Positions 26,926 through 35,669 of a stretch of 64,000 bases of DNA are shown here, piece by piece (position 1 is the stretch's first letter; each line of letters begins with the position of its first letter). Source of the stretch: Phycobacter azelaicus (lineage in GTDB: Bacteria; Pseudomonadota; Alphaproteobacteria; Rhodobacterales; Rhodobacteraceae); NCBI RefSeq assembly GCF_014884385.1, contig NZ_WKFH01000003.1:124001-188000 (forward strand), read 5' to 3'. A program made the translations under genes and the position numbers. The notes beneath the pieces are model-generated. The model saw only the letters and a list, made by a program, of their open reading frames with translations. It had not been told where the DNA came from and made no database searches.

Positions 26926-26948
26926 CGGTATTGTAAACTATTTGTAAC
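26920..26948 (+). promoter_or_regulatory. PHO-box-like triple direct repeat upstream of pitA
   Basis: TTGTAAC (26920-26926), TTGTAAA (26931-26937) and TTGTAAC (26942-26948) recur at exactly 11-base spacing. PhoB and related OmpR-family regulators bind tandem 7-base half-sites spaced 11 bases apart, so this is a likely regulator site for the phosphate transporter gene starting at 27014. The half-site differs from the classical CTGTCAT. Confidence 0.5.
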
Positions 26949-27013
26949 AGCGCCCTTGCTCGCTTGCGTCTATACGTCTACCGCACCTCCAAGCAATATT
27001 CGGAGGCATCGAC

Positions 27014-28513
27014 ATGGGCGCGGATGAGCAACAAAGCGAAAAAGTAGATAGCAAACACTGGGAAACGCTCGACCGGGATCTGAACCGGATTTCCCAGCTG
27101 GAGCTGGCGACCGCCTATGTTGCCCGACCGCTGGTCGGTCCGGGGATTGCCCTGGCTTTCATCGTTCTCGCAGGTATTGCGGCGGCAGTGCTGCTGGGCA
27201 GCGCCCCGGTGAACTACGTGGTCATCGTGGCCGCCGTCTTTGGCGCCTACATGGCGCTCAACATCGGCGCCAACGATGTGGCGAACAATATGGGGCCTGC
27301 GGTGGGCGCCAATGCGCTGACCATGGGCGGCGCAATCGTGATCGCCGCCATCGCCGAAAGCGCAGGCGCGCTCTTGGCGGGTGGCGATGTGGTCTCCACC
27401 ATTTCCAAAGGCATTATCGACCCGCAGGCGGTTGCCACGACAAATGTTTTCATCTGGGCGATGATGGCTGCGCTGGTCTCTTCGGCGCTTTGGGTCAACC
27501 TGGCGACCTGGATCGGTGCGCCGGTTTCCACCACCCATTCGGTCGTGGGCGGCGTCATGGGAGCTGGTATCGCAGCCGCAGGAATGTCCGCGGTAAACTG
27601 GGCCACTATGAGCAAGATCGCCGCAAGCTGGGTCATCTCTCCTGTGTTGGGCGGGATCATAGCCGCCCTGTTCCTGGCTATCATCAAGGCGAAGGTCATC
27701 TACCAGGAAGACAAGATCGCGGCGGCCCGGAAATGGGTTCCGATCCTGGTCGGGATCATGGCAGGTGCCTTTGCCTCTTACCTGGCCCTGAAGGGCCTCA
27801 AGAAGATCGTCAAGATCGACCTACATTCCGCTCTCCTGATCGGCTTGGCCTTTGGGGTCTGCAGTTGGATGATCACCCGGCCGCTGATCGCGCGCCAGTC
27901 TGTCGGTCTTGAGAACCGCAACAAGTCGCTCAAGATCCTGTTCCGCATCCCGCTTGTGATCTCGGCCGCGCTGCTGTCCTTTGCCCACGGGGCAAACGAC
28001 GTGGCCAATGCGGTGGGACCGCTGGCAGCAATCGTTCACGCATCCGAGTTCGGAGACTTCGCCACGAAGGTCGCCATACCGACCTGGGTCATGGTGATCG
28101 GCGCCTTCGGCATTTCATTTGGCCTGTTCCTGTTCGGCCCCAAGCTGATCAGAATGGTCGGCAGCCAGATTACCAAGCTGAACCCGATGCGCGCCTATTG
28201 CGTGTCGCTTTCAGCGGCCATTACCGTGATTGTCGCCAGTTGGCTGGGCCTGCCTGTTTCTTCGACCCATATCGCGGTCGGCGCGGTTTTTGGCGTCGGC
28301 TTTTTCCGCGAATGGCACGCCGAGAACCGGTTGCGCAAGTTCGCTTTGCAACGCCCTGCGGAATTGCGCATCGCCCCCGAGGAGCGCCGCCGCCGCAAAC
28401 TGGTGCGCCGCAGCCATTTCATGACGATCGTTGCTGCCTGGGTAATCACTGTGCCTGCAGCCGCCCTGTTGTCCGGCGTAACCTTCTGGGTGCTGACGAC
28501 GATCATCGGCTGA
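27014..28513 (+). CDS. pitA: Low-affinity inorganic phosphate transporter (PiT family)
   Basis: This 499-residue inner-membrane protein has about ten to twelve transmembrane helices. The two PiT signature repeats are clear: GANDVANN in the N-terminal half and GANDVANA in the C-terminal half, each followed later by a PVS(S/T)TH motif. PiT carriers take up metal-phosphate with protons (or Na+). A hydrophilic N-terminus of about 35 residues and a basic loop near the C-terminus are additions common in marine relatives. GGAGG lies 8 bases before the ATG. Confidence 0.93.
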   Translation: MGADEQQSEKVDSKHWETLDRDLNRISQLELATAYVARPLVGPGIALAFIVLAGIAAAVLLGSAPVNYVVIVAAVFGAYMALNIGANDVANNMGPAVGANALTMGGAIVIAAIAESAGALLAGGDVVSTISKGIIDPQAVATTNVFIWAMMAALVSSALWVNLATWIGAPVSTTHSVVGGVMGAGIAAAGMSAVNWATMSKIAASWVISPVLGGIIAALFLAIIKAKVIYQEDKIAAARKWVPILVGIMAGAFASYLALKGLKKIVKIDLHSALLIGLAFGVCSWMITRPLIARQSVGLENRNKSLKILFRIPLVISAALLSFAHGANDVANAVGPLAAIVHASEFGDFATKVAIPTWVMVIGAFGISFGLFLFGPKLIRMVGSQITKLNPMRAYCVSLSAAITVIVASWLGLPVSSTHIAVGAVFGVGFFREWHAENRLRKFALQRPAELRIAPEERRRRKLVRRSHFMTIVAAWVITVPAAALLSGVTFWVLTTIIG

Positions 28514-28537
28514 CACCCAGAATAGATCTGACAAGAA

Positions 28538-28568
28538 AACCCCTCGCGGCACATCGCTGCGAGGGGTT
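28538..28568. terminator. Bidirectional terminator between pitA and argF
   Basis: AACCCCTCGCGGC and GCTGCGAGGGGTT form a long stem with a 5-base loop between two convergent genes; it is flanked by A-rich and T-rich tracts. Confidence 0.85.
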
Positions 28569-28614
28569 CATCGTTTTCAGTCCGGGCCAAGCCACCTTGG
28601 TTTCGTCAGGCGGA

Positions 28615-29541
28615 TCAGACGCCCAGGCACCAGCGCATGATCGCTTTTTGGGCATGCAAGCGGTTTTCAGCCTCGTCAAAGATCACCGATTGCGGCCCGT
28701 CCATCACCGCAGAAGTCACCTCTTCTTCGCGATGAGCAGGCAGGCAGTGCATGAACAGGGCGTCCTCCTTGGCGTGGGCCATCAGCGCATCGTTGACCTG
28801 GTAAGGGCGCAGCATGTTGTGGCGGCGCTCTTTCGAGGACTGGCTGTCATGCATGCTGACCCAAGTATCGGCCACCACCAGATCGGCGCCTTCCACGGCC
28901 TTGACCGGATCACGTTCGATCACCACTTTCGCACCCGCCTTGCGCGCAAGACCCACGAATTCATCCTCGGGATCCAGCTGTGCGGGGCCGGTGAAGGTCA
29001 GGTCAAAGCCGAACTGAGCCGCCGCATGCAGGAACGAGGCGCAGACATTGTTGCCGTCGCCGGTCCAGACCACCTTCTTGCCCTTGATCGGGCCGCGGTG
29101 CTCTTCATAGGTCAGAATGTCGGCCATGATTTGGCATGGGTGGGTACGGTCAGTGAGGCCATTGATCACCGGCACATCGGCATATTCCGCCATTTCGATC
29201 AGCACCGATTCATCGAAGGTCCGGATCATGATCATGTCCACATAGCGCGACAGGACGCGGGCGGTATCGGCGATGGTCTCACCGTGTCCCAGCTGCATGT
29301 CATTGCCCGATAGCACCATCGTCTCGCCGCCCATCTGGCGCACGCCCACATCAAAGGAGACACGCGTCCGGGTCGAGGGTTTTTCAAAGATCAGCGCAAC
29401 CATGCGGCCCGCAAGCGGCTGCTCGTCATCAGGCGCGCCCTTTGGACGACCAAGTCGAGACTGCTTCATCGCGCCCGCGTTATCAATGATGCCCCGCAGG
29501 GCATCCGCGTCGGTTTTGTGGATGTCGAGGAAATGGTTCAT
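28615..29541 (-). CDS. argF: Ornithine carbamoyltransferase
   Basis: This 308-residue enzyme makes citrulline from ornithine and carbamoyl phosphate in arginine synthesis. The carbamoyl-phosphate motif STRTR is at 56-60, HPCQ follows, and HCLPA, the ornithine-site Cys loop, is near the C-terminus. It lies 71 bases downstream of argD on the same strand, forming an argD-argF operon. carB, which supplies carbamoyl phosphate, is elsewhere in the window. Confidence 0.97.
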   Translation of the reverse strand: MNHFLDIHKTDADALRGIIDNAGAMKQSRLGRPKGAPDDEQPLAGRMVALIFEKPSTRTRVSFDVGVRQMGGETMVLSGNDMQLGHGETIADTARVLSRYVDMIMIRTFDESVLIEMAEYADVPVINGLTDRTHPCQIMADILTYEEHRGPIKGKKVVWTGDGNNVCASFLHAAAQFGFDLTFTGPAQLDPEDEFVGLARKAGAKVVIERDPVKAVEGADLVVADTWVSMHDSQSSKERRHNMLRPYQVNDALMAHAKEDALFMHCLPAHREEEVTSAVMDGPQSVIFDEAENRLHAQKAIMRWCLGV

Positions 29542-29612
29542 GTCATGTCACTTCTAGTCATCTGACAGCCAAAAGCCGGGCCTTGCCTGTCATATTGCAA
29601 TTCAAAGGTGGA

Positions 29613-30788
29613 TTAAGCGGCGCTCACTTGCGATGCGGCCTTGTCAAGGCGCATACAGGCCTCGGCGATGTCCTCATCCGTGAGGTTCAAGGGCGGCAGC
29701 AGGCGGACCACGTTGTCGGCTGCAGGCACGGTTATGACTTCATTGTCGTAGCCTGCATTGACCACATCCATATTCGCGGCCTTGCATTTCAGCCCCAGCA
29801 TCAGGCCGGAGCCGCGCACTCCCTCAAATACCTCGGGATGGCTTGCGATCAGCCCCTCCAGTTTCTGGCGCAACAGACCCGCCTTGCGGTTCACTTCAGC
29901 CAGGAATGCGGGATCCGCAACCGTGTCCATCACCGCGCAGCCCACAGCGCAGCCCAGCGGGTTGCCGCCATAAGTCGAGCCGTGAGTTCCCGCAGTCATG
30001 CCACTGGCTGCGTTTTCACTCGCCAGCACCGCACCCAGCGGGAAACCACCACCAATCCCCTTGGCCACCATCATGATGTCCGGCTCGATCCCCGCCCATT
30101 CATGGGCAAAAAGCTTACCGGTACGGCCGACGCCACACTGGACCTCATCCAGGATCAGGAGGATACCGTGTTCATCACACAGGTCGCGCAGCCCCTTGAG
30201 GCAGGCGTCCGGAAGCGGGCGAATCCCGCCCTCACCCTGTACTGGCTCGATCAGGATAGCAGCAGTCTTTTCATCTATCGCGGCGGCGACCGCATCGTGA
30301 TCGTTCCAGGGCAGATGGACAAAGCCCGGCAGCAGGGGGCCGAACCCCTTGGTCATCTTTTCCGATCCCGCCGCCGCGATCCCGGCAGAGGACCGCCCAT
30401 GGAAGGAGCCTTCGAAGGTGATGATCTCCACCCGCTCGGGCTGGCCGTTGTCGTAGAAATACTTGCGCGCCATCTTGACGGCCAGTTCGCAACTTTCGGT
30501 TCCCGAATTGGTGAAGAACACCGTATCGGCAAAGGTATGCGCCACCAGCTTGTCGGCCAGCGCCTGCTGCTGCGGGATCTGGTAAAGGTTCGACACATGC
30601 CAGAGGTTCTGCGCCTGGGTGGTCAGCGCCTCAACCAGTGCCGGATGGGCATGGCCCAGTGCATTGACCGCGATCCCGGCGCCCAGATCCAGAAAGCGTC
30701 GACCGTCCGCCTCGATCAGCCAGGCGCCTTCGCCTTTGACGAACTGAAGCGGAGCACGATTGTAGGTCGGCAGAACGGACGGGATCAT
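29613..30788 (-). CDS. argD: Acetylornithine aminotransferase
   Basis: A 391-residue class III PLP-dependent aminotransferase. Seen are the NSGTES motif, the LDEVQ aspartate that contacts the pyridine nitrogen and the PLP lysine in MVAKGIGGGFPLGA. It converts N-acetylglutamate semialdehyde to N-acetylornithine and can also serve in lysine synthesis. ATG 30788 is chosen because AAGGA lies 8 bases before it and MIPSVLPTYNRAPL is the usual family start. It is the first gene of argD-argF. Confidence 0.96.
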   Translation of the reverse strand: MIPSVLPTYNRAPLQFVKGEGAWLIEADGRRFLDLGAGIAVNALGHAHPALVEALTTQAQNLWHVSNLYQIPQQQALADKLVAHTFADTVFFTNSGTESCELAVKMARKYFYDNGQPERVEIITFEGSFHGRSSAGIAAAGSEKMTKGFGPLLPGFVHLPWNDHDAVAAAIDEKTAAILIEPVQGEGGIRPLPDACLKGLRDLCDEHGILLILDEVQCGVGRTGKLFAHEWAGIEPDIMMVAKGIGGGFPLGAVLASENAASGMTAGTHGSTYGGNPLGCAVGCAVMDTVADPAFLAEVNRKAGLLRQKLEGLIASHPEVFEGVRGSGLMLGLKCKAANMDVVNAGYDNEVITVPAADNVVRLLPPLNLTDEDIAEACMRLDKAASQVSAA

Positions 30789-31129
30789 CAGGATCATCCT
30801 TTTCAAACATGGAGGCCAAAGCTGTGCATAGCCGGGCCGAAGGGTCAATACTGTAGAAGGGTGTCTGTGCCCTCTTTCGGGCACGCAAGATCAAAGCGGC
30901 CGGTTACGCAAAAGAGCGTCGGCGTCGTAGCGTTGTGATATGTGCACGTTTGATCATGGTATGGGTCCATAAGGGAGCTTTGAGCAAAATGAAACCCCTT
31001 TTGTCACACCATAGTGCTCAAAATGGCGCAGCCACCCTGCCCTGCCGTATCTGGTGAAATGAACCGCTTCAGTTGAAGCCGCAGCTTTTGTTCTTGCACT
31101 TTGACGATAACGGGCGCACCGCTTGCGTC

Positions 31130-32017
31130 ATGACCCATTCACCCCCTCAGAACCCGACGCTGGCAGCCGCGCTTATCCTGCTGGCGACAGCCTTTATCGC
31201 GGGCACCACCTTGATGGCCAAAACACTGGGCAGTGATGCGCTGGGTCCGCCGCTCCACCCCCTGCAGGTCTCTCATGGGCGGTTCCTTTTCGCATTCATG
31301 GCGATCTCCTCGGTGGTGATCGCCCTGCGCCCGAGGCTGCAGCGCCCACACTGGGGGCTGCACATCGGACGCACCACTTTTGGCTGGGGTGGCGTGACAC
31401 TGATGTTTGCAGCTGTTGCCTATATCCCGCTGGCCGATGCAACGGCGATTACTTTTCTCAACCCCGTGTTCTGCATGCTGCTGGCAATTCCGCTGCTAGG
31501 CGAACGCGTCGGTCCCTGGCGCTGGGGCGCGGCAGGGGTCGCCTTGGTCGGCGCGATGATCCTGTTGCGCCCAACCCCGGACAGTTTTCAGCCCGCCGCC
31601 CTTATGGCGCTTGGCGCAGCCGTCGTGATGGGAATGGAGCTGATCTTCATCAAGAAGCTGTCGGGGCGCGAGGCGCCACTCCAGATCCTCTGGATCAACA
31701 ACACCATTGGGGTGCTAATTGCCAGCCTGGCCGTATTGCCGGTCTGGCAAATGCCAACCCCTGAGCAATGGGCAGCGCTTGCCACTCTTGGCCTGCTGAT
31801 GGCCTGCGCACAGGCCTGTTTCGTCAACGGGATGGCGCGCGGAGACGCGTCCTTCGTTGCTCCCTTCAGCTATGCCACGCTTATCTTTGCTGCGCTTTAT
31901 GATTTCATGGGCTTCAACGTGGTGCCGGATGCCATCACCCTTTTGGGAGCAGGCATTATCCTTGCAGGGGCTGCCATCCTTGCCTGGCGCGAAGGGCGGC
32001 AAGCAAAGATGGCATGA
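31130..32017 (+). CDS. EamA/DMT-superfamily exporter
   Basis: This 295-residue protein has ten predicted transmembrane helices arranged as two EamA repeats, each ending in a G-E-x-x-x-x-x-x-x-x-G-x-x-x-x-x-G-type segment. Such carriers export amino acids or other metabolites; the substrate cannot be told. ATG 31130 is chosen because the first membrane helix starts soon after it; an in-frame TTG at 31073 would add an unlikely N-terminus. It is convergent with the ABC permease gene. Confidence 0.9.
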   Translation: MTHSPPQNPTLAAALILLATAFIAGTTLMAKTLGSDALGPPLHPLQVSHGRFLFAFMAISSVVIALRPRLQRPHWGLHIGRTTFGWGGVTLMFAAVAYIPLADATAITFLNPVFCMLLAIPLLGERVGPWRWGAAGVALVGAMILLRPTPDSFQPAALMALGAAVVMGMELIFIKKLSGREAPLQILWINNTIGVLIASLAVLPVWQMPTPEQWAALATLGLLMACAQACFVNGMARGDASFVAPFSYATLIFAALYDFMGFNVVPDAITLLGAGIILAGAAILAWREGRQAKMA

Positions 32018-32024
32018 ATATCGA

Positions 32025-32843
32025 TCAAGCCTTGAGCCGGTAGCCTTTGCGCAGCATCACCCATGCCAAAAAACAAATCGCAGTTGTCGCCGCAAGGCAG
32101 ACGCCAAAGCCCAGCATTGGCGAGCTGTCCGAGGTGCCGATCACCCCGTAGCGCACGCCATCGATCAGGTAGAAGACCGGGTTTGCGTGGGAAATTGCCT
32201 GCAGCACCGGCGGCAGCGACTCGACCGAATAAAATGTGCCGGACAGGAAGGCCAGCGGCGTCACGATGAAGTTGGTGATCGCCGCCATCTGGTCAAACTT
32301 GTCCGCAAAGACACCCGCAACGATGCCAAGCCCACCAAGAAAGGCCGCGCCAAGTATCACGAAGAGCAGAGCGATCAGGGGGTGCTCGGGCACGATCTGC
32401 AGTGCAAGCATCAATCCCGCTGCGATTGCCACCGCAACGATCACACCGCGCGCCACAGCGCCCGCGAGATAACCGAGCAGCAGTTCAAGCCCCGACAAGG
32501 GCGGCATTAGGGTGTCTACAATATTGCCCTGCACCTTGGAAATCACGATCGAAGACGAGGTATTGGCAAAAGCGTTCTGGATAACCGTCATCATCATGAT
32601 GCCAGGCGCCAGAAAGGTCAGGAAGGGCACTCCCATCACGTCGCCCCGTTTTGGCCCGATGGCAATATTGAAGATCATGAGGAACAGGGCCGCCGTCACC
32701 AGAGGCGCAAGTAGGGTCTGCGTCCAGACCACGGTGAAGCGCTTGATCTCCCGCCCGGCAAGTGTCTTAAGGCCAAGCCAGTTGACGGCGCCAAAGCGAC
32801 GCTCACCCATTCCGACCCGATATGTGGTTTTCATCTCGCTCAT
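32025..32843 (-). CDS. ABC-2-type transporter permease
   Basis: This 272-residue protein has six transmembrane helices and the ABC-2 signature region near NIVDTLMPPLSGLELLLGYL and the final PVFYLIDGVRYG segment, as in YadH/NodJ-type exporters. AAGGAG lies 8 bases before ATG 32843. No ATP-binding-protein gene is adjacent, so its ATPase must be encoded elsewhere. It is convergent with the EamA gene, seven bases apart. The substrate is unknown. Confidence 0.9.
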   Translation of the reverse strand: MSEMKTTYRVGMGERRFGAVNWLGLKTLAGREIKRFTVVWTQTLLAPLVTAALFLMIFNIAIGPKRGDVMGVPFLTFLAPGIMMMTVIQNAFANTSSSIVISKVQGNIVDTLMPPLSGLELLLGYLAGAVARGVIVAVAIAAGLMLALQIVPEHPLIALLFVILGAAFLGGLGIVAGVFADKFDQMAAITNFIVTPLAFLSGTFYSVESLPPVLQAISHANPVFYLIDGVRYGVIGTSDSSPMLGFGVCLAATTAICFLAWVMLRKGYRLKA

Positions 32844-32938
32844 GGGGTTCGCTCCTTTTGTGCCGTTGCCTATATGCCGCCCGAAAGGTTGAATGGACCC
32901 CCTTTGCATAACCCCTGAGCGGCGAGGCGCAAGACGCC

Positions 32939-32966
32939 TTGTAACTCGTGCGTCAGTGATTAAAAT
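32939..32966 (+). promoter_or_regulatory. Candidate gcrA promoter
   Basis: TTGTAA (32939-32944) and TAAAAT (32961-32966) are 16 bases apart. A GATTC (GANTC, the CcrM methylation site) lies at 33001-33005 between the predicted start point and the gcrA start codon. Confidence 0.5.
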
Positions 32967-33036
32967 AGACGCTTAAATCGGAACTCGATGGCGGCCGCAG
33001 GATTCTGGGGCCGCTTTCAGCTTGGAAAGGCAACAT

Positions 33037-33624
33037 ATGTCCTGGACAGACGAGCGCGTCGAACTGCTCAAGAAAATGTGGGGCGAAGGCCAGTCGGCTA
33101 GCCAGATCGCCAAAGAACTGGGCGGGGTGACCCGCAATGCCGTGATCGGCAAGGTGCATCGCCTCGGTCTGTCCAATCGCGCGACCGGCGGATCGAAAGC
33201 CGCCGAACCCAAGGAAAAGCCTGCCGCAGCAGCAGCGCCCAAACCCGCGCCAAAGCCCAAGCCTCAGCCAAAGACAGAGCCTGCGCGCCCTGCCACCCCG
33301 GCTCCGGCAGCCTCGGCAGAGACCAAGGCGGCCATTCCAGCGCGCAAGCAGATCATCCCGGCCGGGCAGCCATTGCCGCCTCAGCCTTCGGCCAATGAGA
33401 TCAGCCCCGAAGCTCTGGCCAAAGTCAACGAAGTCGAGAAGAAGGCGAAGAAGTTGACGCTGATGGAGCTGACAGAGCGCACCTGCAAATGGCCCGTGGG
33501 CGATCCCGCGACCGAAGATTTCTGGTTCTGTGGCCTGCCCGTTCAGCAAGGCAAACCCTACTGCGAAGCGCATGTGGGCGTCGCCTTCCAGCCCATGAGC
33601 GCGCGCCGCGACCGCAAACGGTAA
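33037..33624 (+). CDS. gcrA: GcrA cell-cycle regulator
   Basis: This 195-residue protein has the GcrA N-terminal helix-turn-helix (MSWTDERVELLKKMW, then AKELGGVTRNAVIGKVHRLGL at about 27-47), a long Ala/Pro/Lys-rich linker (about 55-120) and the conserved C-terminal module CKWPVGDP...FCGLPVQQGKPYCEAH that binds sigma-70 region 2. GcrA activates promoters carrying CcrM-methylated GANTC. ATG 33037 follows GGAAAGG by 6 bases; a TTG at 33022 in frame is rejected. Confidence 0.95.
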   Translation: MSWTDERVELLKKMWGEGQSASQIAKELGGVTRNAVIGKVHRLGLSNRATGGSKAAEPKEKPAAAAAPKPAPKPKPQPKTEPARPATPAPAASAETKAAIPARKQIIPAGQPLPPQPSANEISPEALAKVNEVEKKAKKLTLMELTERTCKWPVGDPATEDFWFCGLPVQQGKPYCEAHVGVAFQPMSARRDRKR

Positions 33625-33625
33625 G

Positions 33626-33653
33626 GGCTCTCTTTACCGGAGACCCCTTTTCT
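33626..33653 (+). terminator. Terminator after gcrA
   Basis: GGG(C)TCTC and GAGACCC form a stem with one bulge, followed by CTTTTCTT, directly after the gcrA stop codon. Confidence 0.6.
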
Positions 33654-33692
33654 TGCACGACGGGCATGCGGTTTCCCTTGCTTGAATTCAGT

Positions 33693-34828
33693 GGGTTAGC
33701 AACGGGTACAGGCGCTTGCCCCTCTACGATGCACAAGATCAGAAACTGGTCTGCGGACAGTCGGCCATTTATGCGCCATTGGCTCAAGCACGATGGTCGC
33801 CCCACTGAGGGAGCGCGATTGGCTGTCGATCTGGTTTGATGTCGAGGTGAAATAGTATGCTCCGGCGCCCCCGCCAAGCGCGGTCGCCAGCGCGGATCCA
33901 GCGACCCGGCAATCCGAGTTTGTCTTAAGATGAAGTCGCTGTGCAGCATGCCGTTCCAACAGACGACGAAGGCCGTCGAGGGCTTGTTGCGGCTGGCAGG
34001 TCTTGACCGGACAAGGCCAGACTTGTGCACCCTTTGTCGCCGCCAGAACACGCTGAGCGTCACCATCTCCTATCGCGGAGGAATAGCTTCCTTGCACCTG
34101 CTGATCGACAGCAAGGCATTCTCTGCAATTGGTCCGAGGACAATACCGCGCGGGAAAAAAGGAGGGTCAAGGAGAGTGGAACGCCACAAGCGTGTTGGTC
34201 AAAAGAAGCACCTGTGGCGCAAGCGGCATCTCGGCATGGATGAAGAAACACTGGAGATCCACGCGGTTGGCGTCACGATCGGCACTGTCGACGGCGCATC
34301 TATGCTGCCGGACCTGCTGGATCAGAGCCCACCCGACCTAGAAATTGCCACCGTGACCGCAGACTGGGGCCTGTGACACGCGCAGATGCCGCAATTCGGT
34401 TACTTCTCGCGGAGCCGCCGCCCCATCCCGCAGCGCAAGAATGCCCGACTTTGCAAGTAAGCCACGGCGGGAACCATCGCGCGAGACGAAGCAGTGAGGG
34501 TCTGCAACTGGCTTGAACAGACACTCTGTCGAAAGATGACTGGATATTTTCGCCGAAGCCGCGCAGAGACGAAGATGAACTGAGTCAAACTTGCTGGCCA
34601 AAGCATCGTGGCCCACGACTTCGACCGACAGGTCACTGAGCTCCAGATCTGGATCGCGGCGCTAGACCGCCAAACCGCGCTTGGCATACCCGTCACAGCG
34701 CTCGCGGGATAAGCGTGTCCCGGGAAAGAACGCGTGCGCTCAAAACCCGATTGTATTGCCACAAAGCCTGAACGGGCGGCTGTTCGCGCCACCCTCGTTT
34801 TCATGACACAACTCTGTTGCGTAGACCC
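33693..34828 (+). mobile_element. Decayed IS5-family insertion sequence
   Basis: A stretch of about 1.1 kb between gcrA and the YHS gene carries the remains of an IS5-type element. The right end reads GTTGCGTAGACCC at 34816-34828, and its complement GGGTCTACGCAAC resembles GGGTTAGCAAC at the left end (33693), consistent with degenerate terminal inverted repeats. Inside is a broken transposase with frameshifts and stops. No target duplication could be recognised. The copy is too damaged to move. Confidence 0.75.
33731..34710 (+). pseudogene. IS5-family transposase, frameshifted and stop-interrupted
   Basis: Pieces of an IS5-type DDE transposase can be followed in changing frames. An N-terminal part has RDWLSIWFDVEVK, then a stop and a frameshift. 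The middle (open from 33930 to 34376) has LLRLAGLDRTRPDLCTLCRR, HLLIDS with a catalytic Asp, HLWRKRHLGMDEETLEIHAV and LPDLLDQSPPD. The C-terminal part has RSRAETKMN-stop-VKLAGQ, VAHDFDRQVTELQ and TALGIPVTA. Compared with intact relatives it has at least two frameshifts and two internal stop codons. The 148-residue open frame in the middle is a fragment, not a gene. Confidence 0.85.
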
Positions 34829-34881
34829 TTCTATCTGCTGACAAAACGGAAGCCTTCCCCATTGTCTCAGTCCGACCACGC

Positions 34882-35400
34882 TTAGCCACCTGTGGGCGCG
34901 GCCGACTGAAAGCCTGGGATCGAACGATCTGAGGCCGACTGCGGCTCGATACCGGGCCAATTGGCTTCTGAGCGATTCAGATTTCCAGAGATATCCTGTT
35001 CCCAGAAGCCCACCACATTGCGGGTCACGTTCAGGTACAGCTTGTCGTCCACGATCCGCCAAAGGTTCGGGTTGCCGGGCGCCTTGCCCCCTTTGGCCAC
35101 ACCATAAGCGCAATGGCCGTCGTACTGAGGCGCATAGTAGCCTGGGTTGGCGAGGAACCGATCCCGGTTTTCAGTGTTGGCGAAAGCGAAGCGCGCGCCA
35201 TTGTAGTTGGCCGTGATATCGGCGCGCCCCGGAACCGCAGCGGGCTGAGGCGTTCCAACCGGCGCCTGTTCAAGGTTGCGATAGGCCACCACATCATAGC
35301 CCGAGACGGCAAAACCCGTTCCATCCAAATATTGCTCTCCAGCGAATGCGCCGGTTGACAGAACAAGCGCTGCCACGGCGCCCAATGCAATACTTTTCAT
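34882..35400 (-). CDS. Secreted YHS-domain protein
   Basis: This 172-residue protein has a signal peptide (1-20) followed by one YHS domain: FAVSGYDVVAY, then ANTENRDRFLANPGYYAPQYDGHCAYGVAKG. This form is common in marine bacteria as 'YHS domain-containing (seleno)protein'. YHS domains are suspected of metal binding; Cys and His in GHCAYG fit that. A short C-terminal extension rich in Ser and Pro follows. It stands between the IS remnant and yghU. Function unproven. Confidence 0.9.
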   Translation of the reverse strand: MKSIALGAVAALVLSTGAFAGEQYLDGTGFAVSGYDVVAYRNLEQAPVGTPQPAAVPGRADITANYNGARFAFANTENRDRFLANPGYYAPQYDGHCAYGVAKGGKAPGNPNLWRIVDDKLYLNVTRNVVGFWEQDISGNLNRSEANWPGIEPQSASDRSIPGFQSAAPTGG

Positions 35401-35669
35401 AGCTCGTCCTTTCCAGATTGTTCCCGGCCCATCTGCGGACCACCTACCGATCGCTTCAGCATATCGCCTTCATCCGCTCTGCGAACCGGCCCTCACGCCC
35501 CTGTGTCCCTGCGTGAGTGCAGGCTCTTCTCTGCACACTTGCACGAAAAAGAGGCCAACCACACCTTCCAGTCATTGGAATTTTTCGAAACTATCCTACG
35601 TCGAAGACGATCACTTGAACCGGCAACCGCATCTTGCGGCCAGCCAGCAAACCAAACAGGGCCCATCAC

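Noticed and set aside
33930-34376. Independent 148-residue gene
   Set aside because: Its sequence is the middle third of an IS5 transposase, with the rest found in other frames on both sides.
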